Shown in pieces: positions 26,274 to 34,023 of a stretch of DNA of 64,000 nt. The stretch lies in NCBI GenBank assembly GCA_050251035.1, contig JBFWNN010000025.1, positions 11,374 through 75,373 on the forward strand. Direction: 5' to 3'. The stretch comes from Taklimakanibacter sp050251035 (GTDB lineage Bacteria > Pseudomonadota > Alphaproteobacteria > Rhizobiales > Aestuariivirgaceae). The translations under genes and the position numbers were made by a program. Every line of letters starts with the position of its first letter. Within the stretch, counting starts at the first letter, position 1. The notes beneath the pieces were generated by a model. That model was not told where the DNA came from, made no database searches, and saw only the letters and a program-made list of their open reading frames with translations.

Positions 26274-27044
26274 CTACGCGCGTGCGATCAGGCGGATGTC
26301 GTCGCGGATGTAATCGATGACGGTTCGCGTCAGGGCACTGAAAGCGGCGCTGGTGCTGTCGCGCGGCCGGGGAAGGTCAACCGGCACGATATGCCGAATT
26401 CGTCCCGGGCGGGGAGACATGATGACAATCCGGTCCGCCAGCAGGATCGCCTCGTCGACGCCATGAGTCACGAAGACGATCGTCGACTTGCAGGCCCGCC
26501 AGATCTGCAGCAGCTCCATCTGCATGATATTGCGGGTTTGCGGATCCAGCGCGCCGAACGGCTCGTCCATGAGCAGGAGCTTCGGCCGCGTGGTGAGCGC
26601 CCGGGCAATGCCGACACGCTGTCGCATTCCACCGGACAATTCATGCGGGAAACGACGCTCAAACCCCTTCAGCCCGACGAGCTCGATGAACTCGTTGCCG
26701 GTGGACCGCCGATCGGACGCGGAAACGCCACGGGCCTTGAGATTGAATTCGACGTTCTGCTGGACGTTCATCCACGGGAACAGGCCGTGCTCCTGAAACA
26801 CGACGCTGGCTTCGGGGTGGCATTTGCCGTTGACCGGCTTGCTTTCGACCAATATCTCGCCGTCGCTCGGCAGTTCCAATCCGCTGGCAATCTGGAGCAG
26901 GGTGGACTTGCCGCACCCCGAGACGCCGAGCAGGCAGATGAATTCCCCGAAATCGGCCGTCATGCTCACCCGGTCGAGCGCATGGACCTGGCTGCCGCGG
27001 CGCTCAAAGGTCTTGGATACGTTCCTGACATCGATGAAGCTCAT
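26274..27044 (-). CDS. ABC transporter ATP-binding protein (NitT/TauT type)
   Basis: A 256-residue ATPase. Walker A is LGVSGCGKSTLL (near residue 38), the Q-loop lies in VVFQEHGLFPWMNV, the signature is LSGGMRQRVGIARAL (near residue 130), Walker B is LLLMDEPFGALDPQT and the H-loop VFVTHGVDEA. HGLFPWMNVQQNV and the two-component partners match nitrate/taurine/sulfonate importers. The start at 27044 (MSFIDVRNVSKTF) overlaps the permease stop by four bases; longer in-frame sequence lies within the permease gene in another frame. Confidence 0.92.
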   Translation of the reverse strand: MSFIDVRNVSKTFERRGSQVHALDRVSMTADFGEFICLLGVSGCGKSTLLQIASGLELPSDGEILVESKPVNGKCHPEASVVFQEHGLFPWMNVQQNVEFNLKARGVSASDRRSTGNEFIELVGLKGFERRFPHELSGGMRQRVGIARALTTRPKLLLMDEPFGALDPQTRNIMQMELLQIWRACKSTIVFVTHGVDEAILLADRIVIMSPRPGRIRHIVPVDLPRPRDSTSAAFSALTRTVIDYIRDDIRLIARA

Positions 27045-27799
27045 GATTCCAGCACCAAACCTTCTTGCCAACGGCAAAGTGCGCCGCGGACCACGCGCAC
27101 GAGTTGATCGAAAATCAGGCCGATGAAGCCGATGATGAGAATGCCGGCGACGATGAGATCCGGACGGAAAATCACCTGGGCATACATGATGAGATAGCCA
27201 ATGCCGGATTTGACGGCGATCATCTCGGCGGTGACCACCGTGAGCCACGCCGCACCGAGCGCCAGGCGCAGCCCGGTCAGGATGGAGGGAAGGGCGCTCG
27301 GCAACAGAATATCGCGCAGCATCAGAAATTCGGATGCATTGGCGACCGTTGCGACCTTGACCAGCGTCCTCTCGACATTCTTCACGCCGAAAATGGTGCT
27401 GATGATCAGCGGCCAGAAGGCGGCGAGCCAGATCAAGATGATCGCCGGCCGGTCACCTATGCCGAAGAAGAGGATGGCCAGGGGGATGAGGGCGATGACG
27501 GGAAAGGAGCGGAAAATCTGTATGCTCCAGTCCATGACGAGGTCGAGCGTCTTGAAGCGGCCGATCAACAGGCCGAGAGGCACCGCCGTGACGAAGGCGA
27601 GCGCCACGCCGAGACACACACGAGCCAGGCTGGCCTGCGTATGCCTCAGGAGCTCGGCCGCGTCATTGACGAAAACCCGACCGACTTCGGCAGGCGCCGG
27701 AAGCAGAGCGGCCGAATACGTGCCGCTTCTGGCCGCGATCTCCCAGGCGACAAGCAGGCCCAGGAGCGGCAGGACGCCCATGAAACGGGACCTCAGCAT
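27041..27799 (-). CDS. ABC transporter permease (NitT/TauT type)
   Basis: A 252-residue inner-membrane protein with about six hydrophobic segments. The BPD-transport motif is AAFWPLIISTIFGVKNVER, and the EAA-like loop ASEFLMLRDILLPSALPSIL (residues about 157-176) contacts the ATPase. The start MLRSRFMGVLPLLG lies five bases after the substrate-binding gene stop, and its stop overlaps the ATPase start. It is the single permease of a SsuC/TauC-type importer. Confidence 0.9.
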   Translation of the reverse strand: MLRSRFMGVLPLLGLLVAWEIAARSGTYSAALLPAPAEVGRVFVNDAAELLRHTQASLARVCLGVALAFVTAVPLGLLIGRFKTLDLVMDWSIQIFRSFPVIALIPLAILFFGIGDRPAIILIWLAAFWPLIISTIFGVKNVERTLVKVATVANASEFLMLRDILLPSALPSILTGLRLALGAAWLTVVTAEMIAVKSGIGYLIMYAQVIFRPDLIVAGILIIGFIGLIFDQLVRVVRGALCRWQEGLVLES

Positions 27800-27804
27800 G
27801 GGCG

Positions 27805-28749
27805 TCAGATCCTTGTCATCAAGCTGGTGTCGATGAACGTTTGCCAGTCCGGCAGTTTCTCCGCCGTCTTCGACTGCAGCATGATGTCGCCCAGGGATTT
27901 GATGTTGCTGGAGAAGTCATCACCGGATTCGGTCGTGAAGAACGTGTTGGTCAAGGACAGGTCGATCACGTCGCGCGGCATGTTCAACACCTTGGCCGTT
28001 ACCTCGGCGGCTATCGTCGGGTTGGACTGGAGCTCCTTGGTCGCCGCCGCATGTGCCCTGAGGACTTCGGTCAGCAGCTCCGGATTGGACTGCACAAAGT
28101 CGGTCGCGCCCATGAAGCCCAGATTCACCTTGCCGATCGGCGTATCGTAACCGTCCCAGATATCGGCAGCCCATCCATTCGCCTTCGCCAGGCTTGGATA
28201 GGGCTCGACCGCGAACATCGCGTCGATCTGGCGCTGCTGCATCGGGATCGGCATGTCGTTGTTGTTCATGAAGATCAACTCGACCTGATCCGTCAGGCCC
28301 TCCTGGGCGAGCTTCCACGACAGCACGATGTGGCAGATGTTGCCGGGCTGCACGCCGACCTTCTTGCCCTTGAGCCCCTGGATATCCTTTATCGAAGGAT
28401 CACCCACGAGCCGCCAGCCGCCGGCGCAGGCATTGGCAAGAACCGAAATGGGCACGCCGCGCCCGGCGATCGAAATCGCCGCGTTGATGCCGCCGTAGCC
28501 CACCTGAATGCTGCCGGCCGCAAGCGCCTGCATGCGCTGTGTCAGGTTAGGGAACTGCAGCACTTCAGCGTCGATGCCGGCATCCTTCAGGTATTTGGGG
28601 AGCAACTCGGCGGCCATCGTCGTTCCCGCCAGGACCGATCCGATCTTGATGGACTGTTTCTGCGCGACCGCCCGGGTGGTCAGCGAAAATGGCGAAGCGA
28701 CGCCAAGCGCCATGCTTCCGATCAAAAGCTTGCGGCGGGTATAATTCAT
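27805..28749 (-). CDS. ABC transporter substrate-binding protein (SsuA/TauA/NMT1-like)
   Basis: A 314-residue periplasmic protein. The N terminus MNYTRRKLLIGSMALGVAS has an RR followed by a hydrophobic stretch, so export may be by Tat or Sec. The mature part starts near SIKIGSVLAGTTMAAELLPK. AGSIQVGYGGINAAISIAG and GLKGKKVGVQPGN are typical of the family that binds nitrate, sulfonates, thiamin precursors or aromatic acids. A strong ribosome binding site, GGAGGAG, precedes the ATG. As the first gene of the minus-strand cluster it is probably the most highly made. The ligand is unknown. Confidence 0.85.
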   Translation of the reverse strand: MNYTRRKLLIGSMALGVASPFSLTTRAVAQKQSIKIGSVLAGTTMAAELLPKYLKDAGIDAEVLQFPNLTQRMQALAAGSIQVGYGGINAAISIAGRGVPISVLANACAGGWRLVGDPSIKDIQGLKGKKVGVQPGNICHIVLSWKLAQEGLTDQVELIFMNNNDMPIPMQQRQIDAMFAVEPYPSLAKANGWAADIWDGYDTPIGKVNLGFMGATDFVQSNPELLTEVLRAHAAATKELQSNPTIAAEVTAKVLNMPRDVIDLSLTNTFFTTESGDDFSSNIKSLGDIMLQSKTAEKLPDWQTFIDTSLMTRI

Positions 28750-29220
28750 AGTCTCCTCCTATCCTGATATTGTTGTAATATTTATTATGATTATTAGACA
28801 TGGTGACATCGAGGCGTCGAAAAATCAAGGGCCAGCACTCTTGCGAGGGTTCTCGCGCGACAAAGTTCCGCCTTTGCTGGTGAGATTGAGCTGCCGAGCG
28901 GAGGCCTGCGACCTTCTATGCCTCGGAATTCAATGGCCGAACTCCCCCAGCACAGTCCCCCGAAACAAGAATCTCAATCGTCGTTTTTGAGCTTGTCGCT
29001 GTGTTTTTGTTGTTTTTTTATTATGAAAAGTTGACAATAACTGATCATGTGCATAACGTCGCACCGGCAAGGTAGCCCCCGAAGTGCAGTTCAACAGCAA
29101 AGAGTCAGCGCGAAGGCGGGGGAGGAGCAGGTTTGCCCTGTCCGTTATCGGAGAGAGAAATAGCAACAATCGCTGTCACCGACGCGTTGTGAAAATCACG
29201 TCGCAAGACGAGGGAGGAGA
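28750..29220. promoter_or_regulatory. 471-bp divergent regulatory region between ABC and TRAP clusters
   Basis: No gene is supported here. Beside the ABC start the sequence is AT-rich (28765-28800, with TAATA and TATTA arms around TTTATTATGAT). A second AT-rich block lies at 28981-29040 with long T-runs. The rest has normal composition. The two AT blocks probably hold the promoters for the two divergent transport operons. No regulator gene is adjacent, so the controlling protein must be encoded elsewhere. Confidence 0.55.
29031..29058 (+). promoter_or_regulatory. Candidate promoter for the TRAP operon
   Basis: A perfect -35 box TTGACA (29031-29036) follows a T-rich stretch. The best -10 match 16 bases on is ATAACG (29053-29058), which is weak. 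The distance to the TRAP gene is 162 bases, leaving a long leader. Confidence 0.35.
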
Positions 29221-30231
29221 ATGAAAATGATAAGGATATTTTCTGGCGCTCTTGGCCTGGCCTGCCTGTTCGGCATGCTAAGCGCGGCCACACCGGCATC
29301 GGCGGAAGCCGTCCGCTGGCGGGCGAGCGGATCTTTTCCCGCCTCGCATTCGAGCGCGGTGGCGATGGAGGTCTTCAAATCCGAGGTCGCGCGCCTGTCG
29401 GACAACACCATCACCATCGATGTGTTTCCGGACAATATGCTGGGCGGCGCGTTCGAGCAGGTCGACCAGGTGCGGACCGGCCAGATCGAGATGGCTTGGG
29501 CCGGCTTGAGCTTCTATGACAAGCTGGTTCCGGAGTTCTCCGCCGCCGTTCGCCCGTTCGCGGCCGTGTCGACAAGCGAGGCCATCTGCCAGATCGAAAG
29601 CCCGTTCGGCGACATCTTGCGCGCCAAGGCGAGCGAGAAGGGCGTCGTCGTCGCGGGCTTCGGCATGATCGGCGCCCGCCACGTGACCAACAGCGTCCGC
29701 CCGATCAAGACCCTCGAGGATATCCGCGGTCTCAAGATCCGCATTCCACCGGCGGATGCCTGGACCCTGCTGTTCAGCGCGCTCGGCGCCAATCCCACGC
29801 CGCTCGATATCAAGGAGCTCTACCAGGCGCTGCAACAGCGGGTCGTCGATGGCCAGGAGAACCCGTATGACAACATCCACATACGGAAGTTCCAGGAAGT
29901 CCAGAAATACCTGTCGAACACCGCTCACTTCTATGACCTGGTCGGCTATTTCATCAACAAGGATGCTTACGAGCGCCTAGACGAGAAGCAGAAGAAAGCC
30001 GTGGCCGATGCGATGTTCAACGCCATCGCGGTGCAGCGCGCCCTGTCCGATCGGGACAATTCCAAGGCGCGCCAGGCTCTCATCGATGCCGGCATGCAGT
30101 ATGACGAGTTGCCCGCATCGGAGCTCGCGCGCTTCAGGGAGGCGGCACGGCCCTTCTATGAAGGACTGCGCGCGACAGTCGGCAACGAAGTGATGGACCT
30201 GGCGGACAAGGCCGCAGAGTCGTGCAAGTGA
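29221..30231 (+). CDS. TRAP transporter substrate-binding protein (DctP type)
   Basis: A 336-residue periplasmic protein with a signal peptide (FSGALGLACLFGMLSAATPASA). IDVFPDNMLGGAFEQVDQVRTGQIEMAWAG covers the start of the DctP fold. The ligand-binding Arg is in GLKIRIPPADAW (near residue 175), and ELYQALQQRVVDGQENPYDN is the hinge region, with the usual DGQENP motif. TRAP systems import organic acids or related solutes with sodium. It is first in a P-Q-M operon. Confidence 0.92.
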   Translation: MKMIRIFSGALGLACLFGMLSAATPASAEAVRWRASGSFPASHSSAVAMEVFKSEVARLSDNTITIDVFPDNMLGGAFEQVDQVRTGQIEMAWAGLSFYDKLVPEFSAAVRPFAAVSTSEAICQIESPFGDILRAKASEKGVVVAGFGMIGARHVTNSVRPIKTLEDIRGLKIRIPPADAWTLLFSALGANPTPLDIKELYQALQQRVVDGQENPYDNIHIRKFQEVQKYLSNTAHFYDLVGYFINKDAYERLDEKQKKAVADAMFNAIAVQRALSDRDNSKARQALIDAGMQYDELPASELARFREAARPFYEGLRATVGNEVMDLADKAAESCK

Positions 30232-30236
30232 GGTGA

Positions 30237-30260
30237 GGGCGGGAGCCATGGCTCCCGCCC
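30237..30260 (+). terminator. Perfect 24-bp palindrome between the TRAP P and Q genes
   Basis: GGGCGGGAGCCA is followed directly by its exact reverse complement, then TGTCTTTGT. It lies five bases after the P gene stop and 35 bases before the Q start. A strong hairpin in this position usually protects the upstream message or ends a fraction of transcripts, giving more binding protein than permease. Confidence 0.6.
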
Positions 30261-30295
30261 TGTCTTTGTCCGGAAACCGTGAATGGGAGGCTGTC

Positions 30296-30802
30296 GTGCA
30301 GGACAAATTCGCTGCGCGCTATCGTCAATTCCTTCAGTGCATGGACACCGTGTCGTCCTGGATCGTGATCTCGTCCATGGCGGTCATGACGACGGTCATC
30401 TTCGTCCAGGTGATATTCCGCTACTTCTTCAATCAGTCTCTGTCATGGGGGTGGGACATACCCAGGCTGTGCTTCATCTGGCTGGTGCTGCTGTCGATAC
30501 CGCTCGGCATCAAGTATAACGCCCATGTCGGCGTGGACTTCCTCAACGACCGCGTGCCGGGCGGCGCCCAACGTTTCCTGCGCCGGTTCAACGCCTTCTT
30601 CATGCTGCTCCTCAGCCTGGTGGCCGCGTGGTTCGCGGCCAGGCTCGGACTCCAGACCGCCGACCAGATGATGCCGGGCGTCCCGCTGAGCGTCAGCCTG
30701 TTCTATGTGGCCCTTGCGATCAGCCAGGTCCACAGCGCGCTGCACCTTCTTCCCATCCTCGTCACCGGCGAAGCCCCAACGGGTCATTTGAGCGAAACAT
30801 GA
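30296..30802 (+). CDS. TRAP transporter small permease (DctQ type)
   Basis: A 168-residue protein with four hydrophobic segments. The conserved block RYFFNQSLSWGWDIPRLCF lies between the first and second segments, as in DctQ. I chose the GTG at 30296 because GGGAGG lies six bases upstream; an in-frame ATG at 30233 would put the start before the palindrome, which then would be coding. Its stop overlaps the M gene by four bases. Confidence 0.88.
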   Translation: MQDKFAARYRQFLQCMDTVSSWIVISSMAVMTTVIFVQVIFRYFFNQSLSWGWDIPRLCFIWLVLLSIPLGIKYNAHVGVDFLNDRVPGGAQRFLRRFNAFFMLLLSLVAAWFAARLGLQTADQMMPGVPLSVSLFYVALAISQVHSALHLLPILVTGEAPTGHLSET

Positions 30803-32076
30803 TCGTCACGATCCTCCTGGTCTTTGTGGTCTTCGCCGTGCTCGGAATGCCCTTGGCCTATGCGCTCGGGCTTTCGGGACTGGCCGGAATCCTGGTCGGC
30901 AACTTCCCCTTGATTCAGCTGTCGGGAAAGATGGTCCATTCGATCGACTCCTTCCCGCTGATGGCCATTCCCCTGTTCATGCTCGCCGGCCAGCTGATGA
31001 TCCGGGGCGGCATCATGGACTCCATCGTGGAACTGGCCAACACCGTCGTCGGCCGGGTTCGCGGCGGCCTTGGGCACACCACGATCGTCGCCGCAATGGG
31101 CATGTCCTCGGTCTCCGGAACCGCGGTGGCGGACGCAACCGCTCTCGGGGGAACGCTCGGTCCGGCGCTTTCCAAGACATACAGCAAGCCGTTCGGCGCC
31201 GCGCTGGTGGCGGCCGCCTCGAATCTCGGGCCCATCATTCCACCGAGCGCCGGGATGATCGTCTATGCCATCCTCGCCGGCGACGTTTCGGTGGGCGCGA
31301 TGTTCATCGCGGGCATCCTGCCGGGTATTCTCATGGCTCTCGCGATGATGGTGCTCACCTCGATCATCGCAAGACGCCGCAATTATCCGATCACCGGCGA
31401 ACCCTTCAGCATCCGGCGGATCGCGGTCGCATTGCGCCGGTCCGGCATTGCGTTCATGATGCCGATCCTCGTCATCGGCGGCATCATCGGCGGCGTCTTC
31501 ACGGCCACGGAAGGCGCGGCCATAGCCGTCTTCTATGCGCTCTTCGTCGGGTTCTTCGTCACCCGAAAGCTGAAAGTCGCGGATTTGCCGACAGCCCTTC
31601 TGAACGCCGGCATCATCACCGCCATCGTGGGCGCGCTCATTGCCTTCGCCACGCAGGTGACCTTCCTGCTGACGGCCGAGATGGTCGGCCCGACAATCGC
31701 CGACTGGCTCAGAGCGATGACGGACAGTCCGCTTGTGTTCACATGCCTGGTCATGCTTCTGCTGGTGGTGATCGGCATGTTCATGGAAGCGAACGCCGCT
31801 TATGTGATGCTCGTCCCCATCATCGCGCCCATCGCCGTGACCTATGGGCTCGATCCGGTCTATTTCGGCTTTCTGTTCGTCTTGAACATCACGCTCGGCG
31901 CCATCACTCCGCCCGTCGGAATACTCCTCTTCGTGTCCAGCGGCATATGGAGGATCAAGATGGGCGAGATCCTGCAGGAAATCTGGCCGTTCATAATCGC
32001 GCAGTATCTGGTCCTCGTCCTCTGCATGCTCTTTCCGGACGTGGTGCTGGCCCTGCCGCGGCTTGCGGGATATTAG
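30799..32076 (+). CDS. TRAP transporter large permease (DctM type)
   Basis: A 425-residue membrane protein with about 12 hydrophobic segments. FPLMAIPLFMLAGQLMIRGG (near residues 53-72) and MGMSSVSGTAVADATALGG (near residues 98-116) are the DctM hallmarks, with NLGPIIPPSAGMIVY later. The start ATG overlaps the Q stop (ATGA). Its last four bases overlap the end of serB on the other strand, so the two genes converge with no terminator between them. Confidence 0.93.
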   Translation: MIVTILLVFVVFAVLGMPLAYALGLSGLAGILVGNFPLIQLSGKMVHSIDSFPLMAIPLFMLAGQLMIRGGIMDSIVELANTVVGRVRGGLGHTTIVAAMGMSSVSGTAVADATALGGTLGPALSKTYSKPFGAALVAAASNLGPIIPPSAGMIVYAILAGDVSVGAMFIAGILPGILMALAMMVLTSIIARRRNYPITGEPFSIRRIAVALRRSGIAFMMPILVIGGIIGGVFTATEGAAIAVFYALFVGFFVTRKLKVADLPTALLNAGIITAIVGALIAFATQVTFLLTAEMVGPTIADWLRAMTDSPLVFTCLVMLLLVVIGMFMEANAAYVMLVPIIAPIAVTYGLDPVYFGFLFVLNITLGAITPPVGILLFVSSGIWRIKMGEILQEIWPFIIAQYLVLVLCMLFPDVVLALPRLAGY

Positions 32077-32957
32077 CCTCTCTCCACAAACGCCTCGCGC
32101 CGGTAGCCCTGCAGATAGAGCAGCGCCGTCAGGTCGCCATGGTTGATGCTGACGGAGACCGCCTCCCGGACCTTCGGCTTGGCGTGGAGCGCGACACCCA
32201 GCCCCGCCGCCAGGAGCATCGGGATGTCGTTGGCGCCGTCGCCGACGGCGAGCGTGTCGGCGAAGCGCAAGCCCAGCCTCTGCGCCAGCTCATGCAGGGC
32301 GGACACCTTGGCGTCCTTGCCGAGGATCGGCTCGCGGACCGTGCCCAGGAGCTCGCCTTTCTCGATGAGAAGCTCATTGGCGCGATGCTCGTCGAAGCCG
32401 AGCTCTTTGGCGACATGGCCGGTGAACTGGACAAAGCCGCCCGAGACGAGGGCGGCATAGGCGCCATGGGCCTTCATGGTCGCGATCAGCGTGCGGCCGC
32501 CCGGCGTGAAGGTGATCCGTTCCCGGAGAATCGTGGCGATGGCGCCTTCGGGCAGGCCCTTCATCAAGGCGAGACGCGCCTTGAGCGCGCCCTCGAAATC
32601 GAGCTCGCCCCGCATGGCGCTGGCGGTGATCGTCTTGATGCGCTCGCCGACGCCGGCGAGATTGCCGAGCTCGTCGATGCATTCCTGGCCGATCATGGTC
32701 GAATCCATGTCGGCGATCAGCAGTCGCTTGCGGCGGTCCTGCGCCGGCAGGACCGCGACGTCGACTGGTTGATCCGCGACGAGCCGGCCGATCTCGGCGC
32801 GCGCTGCGGTTGAAAGCGAACCCGAGGGAAATTCCACCGCCTCACCCGCAGCGAGCCAGCGCGGCTCGGCGACGACGATGTCGCCGGCCGACCTGGCGAG
32901 CGCCGGACTGATTGCGCCCGAGCCCGGGGCTGCTATGAGAATGACAACGGAGTCCAT
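32073..32957 (-). CDS. serB: Phosphoserine phosphatase
   Basis: Makes L-serine from phosphoserine, the last step of serine synthesis. The HAD motifs are in order: DMDSTMIGQECIDELG (motif I, near residue 83), ALVSGGFVQFTGHVA (motif II), then KDAKVSALHELA, and AVGDGANDIPMLLAAGLGVA (motif III). An N-terminal domain of about 75 residues precedes the catalytic part, as in alphaproteobacterial SerB. The start lies six bases from the miaA start on the opposite strand. Confidence 0.95.
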   Translation of the reverse strand: MDSVVILIAAPGSGAISPALARSAGDIVVAEPRWLAAGEAVEFPSGSLSTAARAEIGRLVADQPVDVAVLPAQDRRKRLLIADMDSTMIGQECIDELGNLAGVGERIKTITASAMRGELDFEGALKARLALMKGLPEGAIATILRERITFTPGGRTLIATMKAHGAYAALVSGGFVQFTGHVAKELGFDEHRANELLIEKGELLGTVREPILGKDAKVSALHELAQRLGLRFADTLAVGDGANDIPMLLAAGLGVALHAKPKVREAVSVSINHGDLTALLYLQGYRREAFVERG

Positions 32958-32963
32958 CCACCC

Positions 32964-33833
32964 ATGCCTTTGGAAAAGCGAGCGGTGCTTATCGCAGGAC
33001 CGACCGCCAGCGGCAAGTCGGCGCTGGCCATCGCCCTGGCGCATGAGCGGGGCGGGGTCGTCGTCAATGCCGATGCGATGCAGGTCTATCGCGAGCTGCG
33101 CATCCTGACCGCGCGCCCGAGCGAAGAGGACGAGGAGCAGGTGCCGCATCGCCTCTATGGTCATGCTGCGGGCGCAAACAGCTATTCGGTGGCGCGCTGG
33201 CTCGCCGACGCCGCGGCCGAGATCGAGGCGGTGTGGCGCTCGGGCCGGGTGCCGATCATCACCGGCGGGACCGGGCTCTACTTCAAGGCGCTGGAGCAGG
33301 GGCTGGCCGACATCCCGCTGATCCCGCCCGACATCACCGAGAAGTGGCGGGCGGCCAAGGGCGACCTCCATGCCGAGCTCGCCAAGCGCGACCAGGGGGC
33401 CGCGGCGCGGCTCAATCCCAATGACCGGCAGCGCATCATAAGGGCGCTCGAGGTGTTCGAGGGCACCGGCCGGCCGCTCGACTACTGGCAAAGGGCGGCG
33501 CAGAGCCAGGCCATGCTGGCGGGTGCCGAGGTCGAGCGGATCTTCCTCAATCCGGACCGCCGGGTCCTCTATGGCCGGGCGGATGAGCGCTTCGCCCGGA
33601 TGGTCAAGGACGGCGGGGTGGAGGAGGTCAAGGCGCTGCTGGCGCTGGGGCTCGACACGTCGAAGCCGGTCATGAAGGCGATCGGGGTCCGGGAAATCGC
33701 CGCCTGGCTCTCGGGCTGGCGAGGGCTGGACGACGCCGTCAAGGCCGGCCAGACCGCGACCCGGCACTATATCAAGCGGCAGCTGACCTGGTGGCGGAAC
33801 CAGATGCAGGGCTGGGACGAGAGACGCGCTTGA
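32964..33833 (+). CDS. miaA: tRNA dimethylallyltransferase
   Basis: Adds a dimethylallyl group to A37 of tRNAs that read UNN codons. The P-loop is GPTASGKSALAIALA (near residues 11-25), the catalytic Asp is in VVNADAMQVYREL, and the TGGTGLYFKALEQGL motif follows. The C-terminal part carries KAIGVREIAAWLSGW and TRHYIKRQLTWWRNQ, typical of MiaA. The 289-residue length is normal. Its promoter must lie inside serB because the two start codons are six bases apart. Confidence 0.95.
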   Translation: MPLEKRAVLIAGPTASGKSALAIALAHERGGVVVNADAMQVYRELRILTARPSEEDEEQVPHRLYGHAAGANSYSVARWLADAAAEIEAVWRSGRVPIITGGTGLYFKALEQGLADIPLIPPDITEKWRAAKGDLHAELAKRDQGAAARLNPNDRQRIIRALEVFEGTGRPLDYWQRAAQSQAMLAGAEVERIFLNPDRRVLYGRADERFARMVKDGGVEEVKALLALGLDTSKPVMKAIGVREIAAWLSGWRGLDDAVKAGQTATRHYIKRQLTWWRNQMQGWDERRA

Positions 33834-33858
33834 CCTTTTGTCCCAGCCCCACTACAAG
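33830..33858 (+). promoter_or_regulatory. Promoter of the ilvB leader and ilvBN operon
   Basis: TTGACC (33830-33835) and TACAAG (33853-33858) are exactly 17 bases apart and overlap the miaA stop codon. The expected transcription start, about seven bases after the -10, falls at about 33865, next to the leader-peptide ATG at 33866. Confidence 0.6.
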
Positions 33859-33865
33859 GCTCGCC

Positions 33866-33919
33866 ATGAACCAATCTCTCGTTCTTATCGTAGGAATGCG
33901 CGTCGCCGGGGCAGCCTAA
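33866..33919 (+). CDS. ilvB leader peptide (17 aa)
   Basis: The frame encodes MNQSLVLIVGMRVAGAA and ends at TAA. Seven of 17 residues are Leu, Val or Ile, the products of the pathway that ilvBN serves, and codons 5-9 read Leu-Val-Leu-Ile-Val in a row. A T-tailed terminator follows 26 bases after the stop. This is the form of an attenuation leader for branched-chain amino acid genes. No Shine-Dalgarno sequence is seen and the predicted transcript start is at or next to the ATG, so translation is probably leaderless. Confidence 0.8.
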   Translation: MNQSLVLIVGMRVAGAA

Positions 33920-33955
33920 GCTGCCGCGATACTGGCTGACGCGCAAAGGGCTCCC
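33908..33955 (+). promoter_or_regulatory. Proposed antiterminator of the ilvB attenuator
   Basis: GGGGCAGCC at the end of the leader-peptide frame (33908-33916) can pair with GGCTCCC (33949-33955), the 5' arm of the terminator, with two bases bulged. A competing hairpin GGCAGC-CTAA-GCTGCC (33910-33925) spans the leader stop codon. A ribosome stalled at the early Leu/Val/Ile codons would leave the first segment free to block the terminator. The pairing is inferred by eye. Confidence 0.5.
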
Positions 33956-33970
33956 TCGGGGGCCTTTTTT
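33945..33970 (+). terminator. Attenuator terminator upstream of ilvB
   Basis: AAAGGGCTCC (33945-33954) pairs with GGGGGCCTTT (33958-33967) across a 3-base loop, with one mismatch and one G-U pair, followed by a run of six T (33965-33970). It lies between the leader peptide and the ilvB ATG, 54 bases before the start. Confidence 0.78.
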
Positions 33971-34023
33971 ATTGCCCGCGATGGAACGGAAGCGTGACGA
34001 CAAGAGGAAGAAGGACAAGGACG

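Noticed and set aside
28787..28990. A 67-codon frame in the gap between ABC and TRAP clusters
   Set aside because: No ribosome binding site, atypical composition, and position in a divergent regulatory gap. Treated as non-coding.
32073..33767. Reading serB as starting far upstream at 33767, inside miaA on the other strand
   Set aside because: The family N terminus begins at 32957, and the extra 270 codons are only the antisense of miaA.
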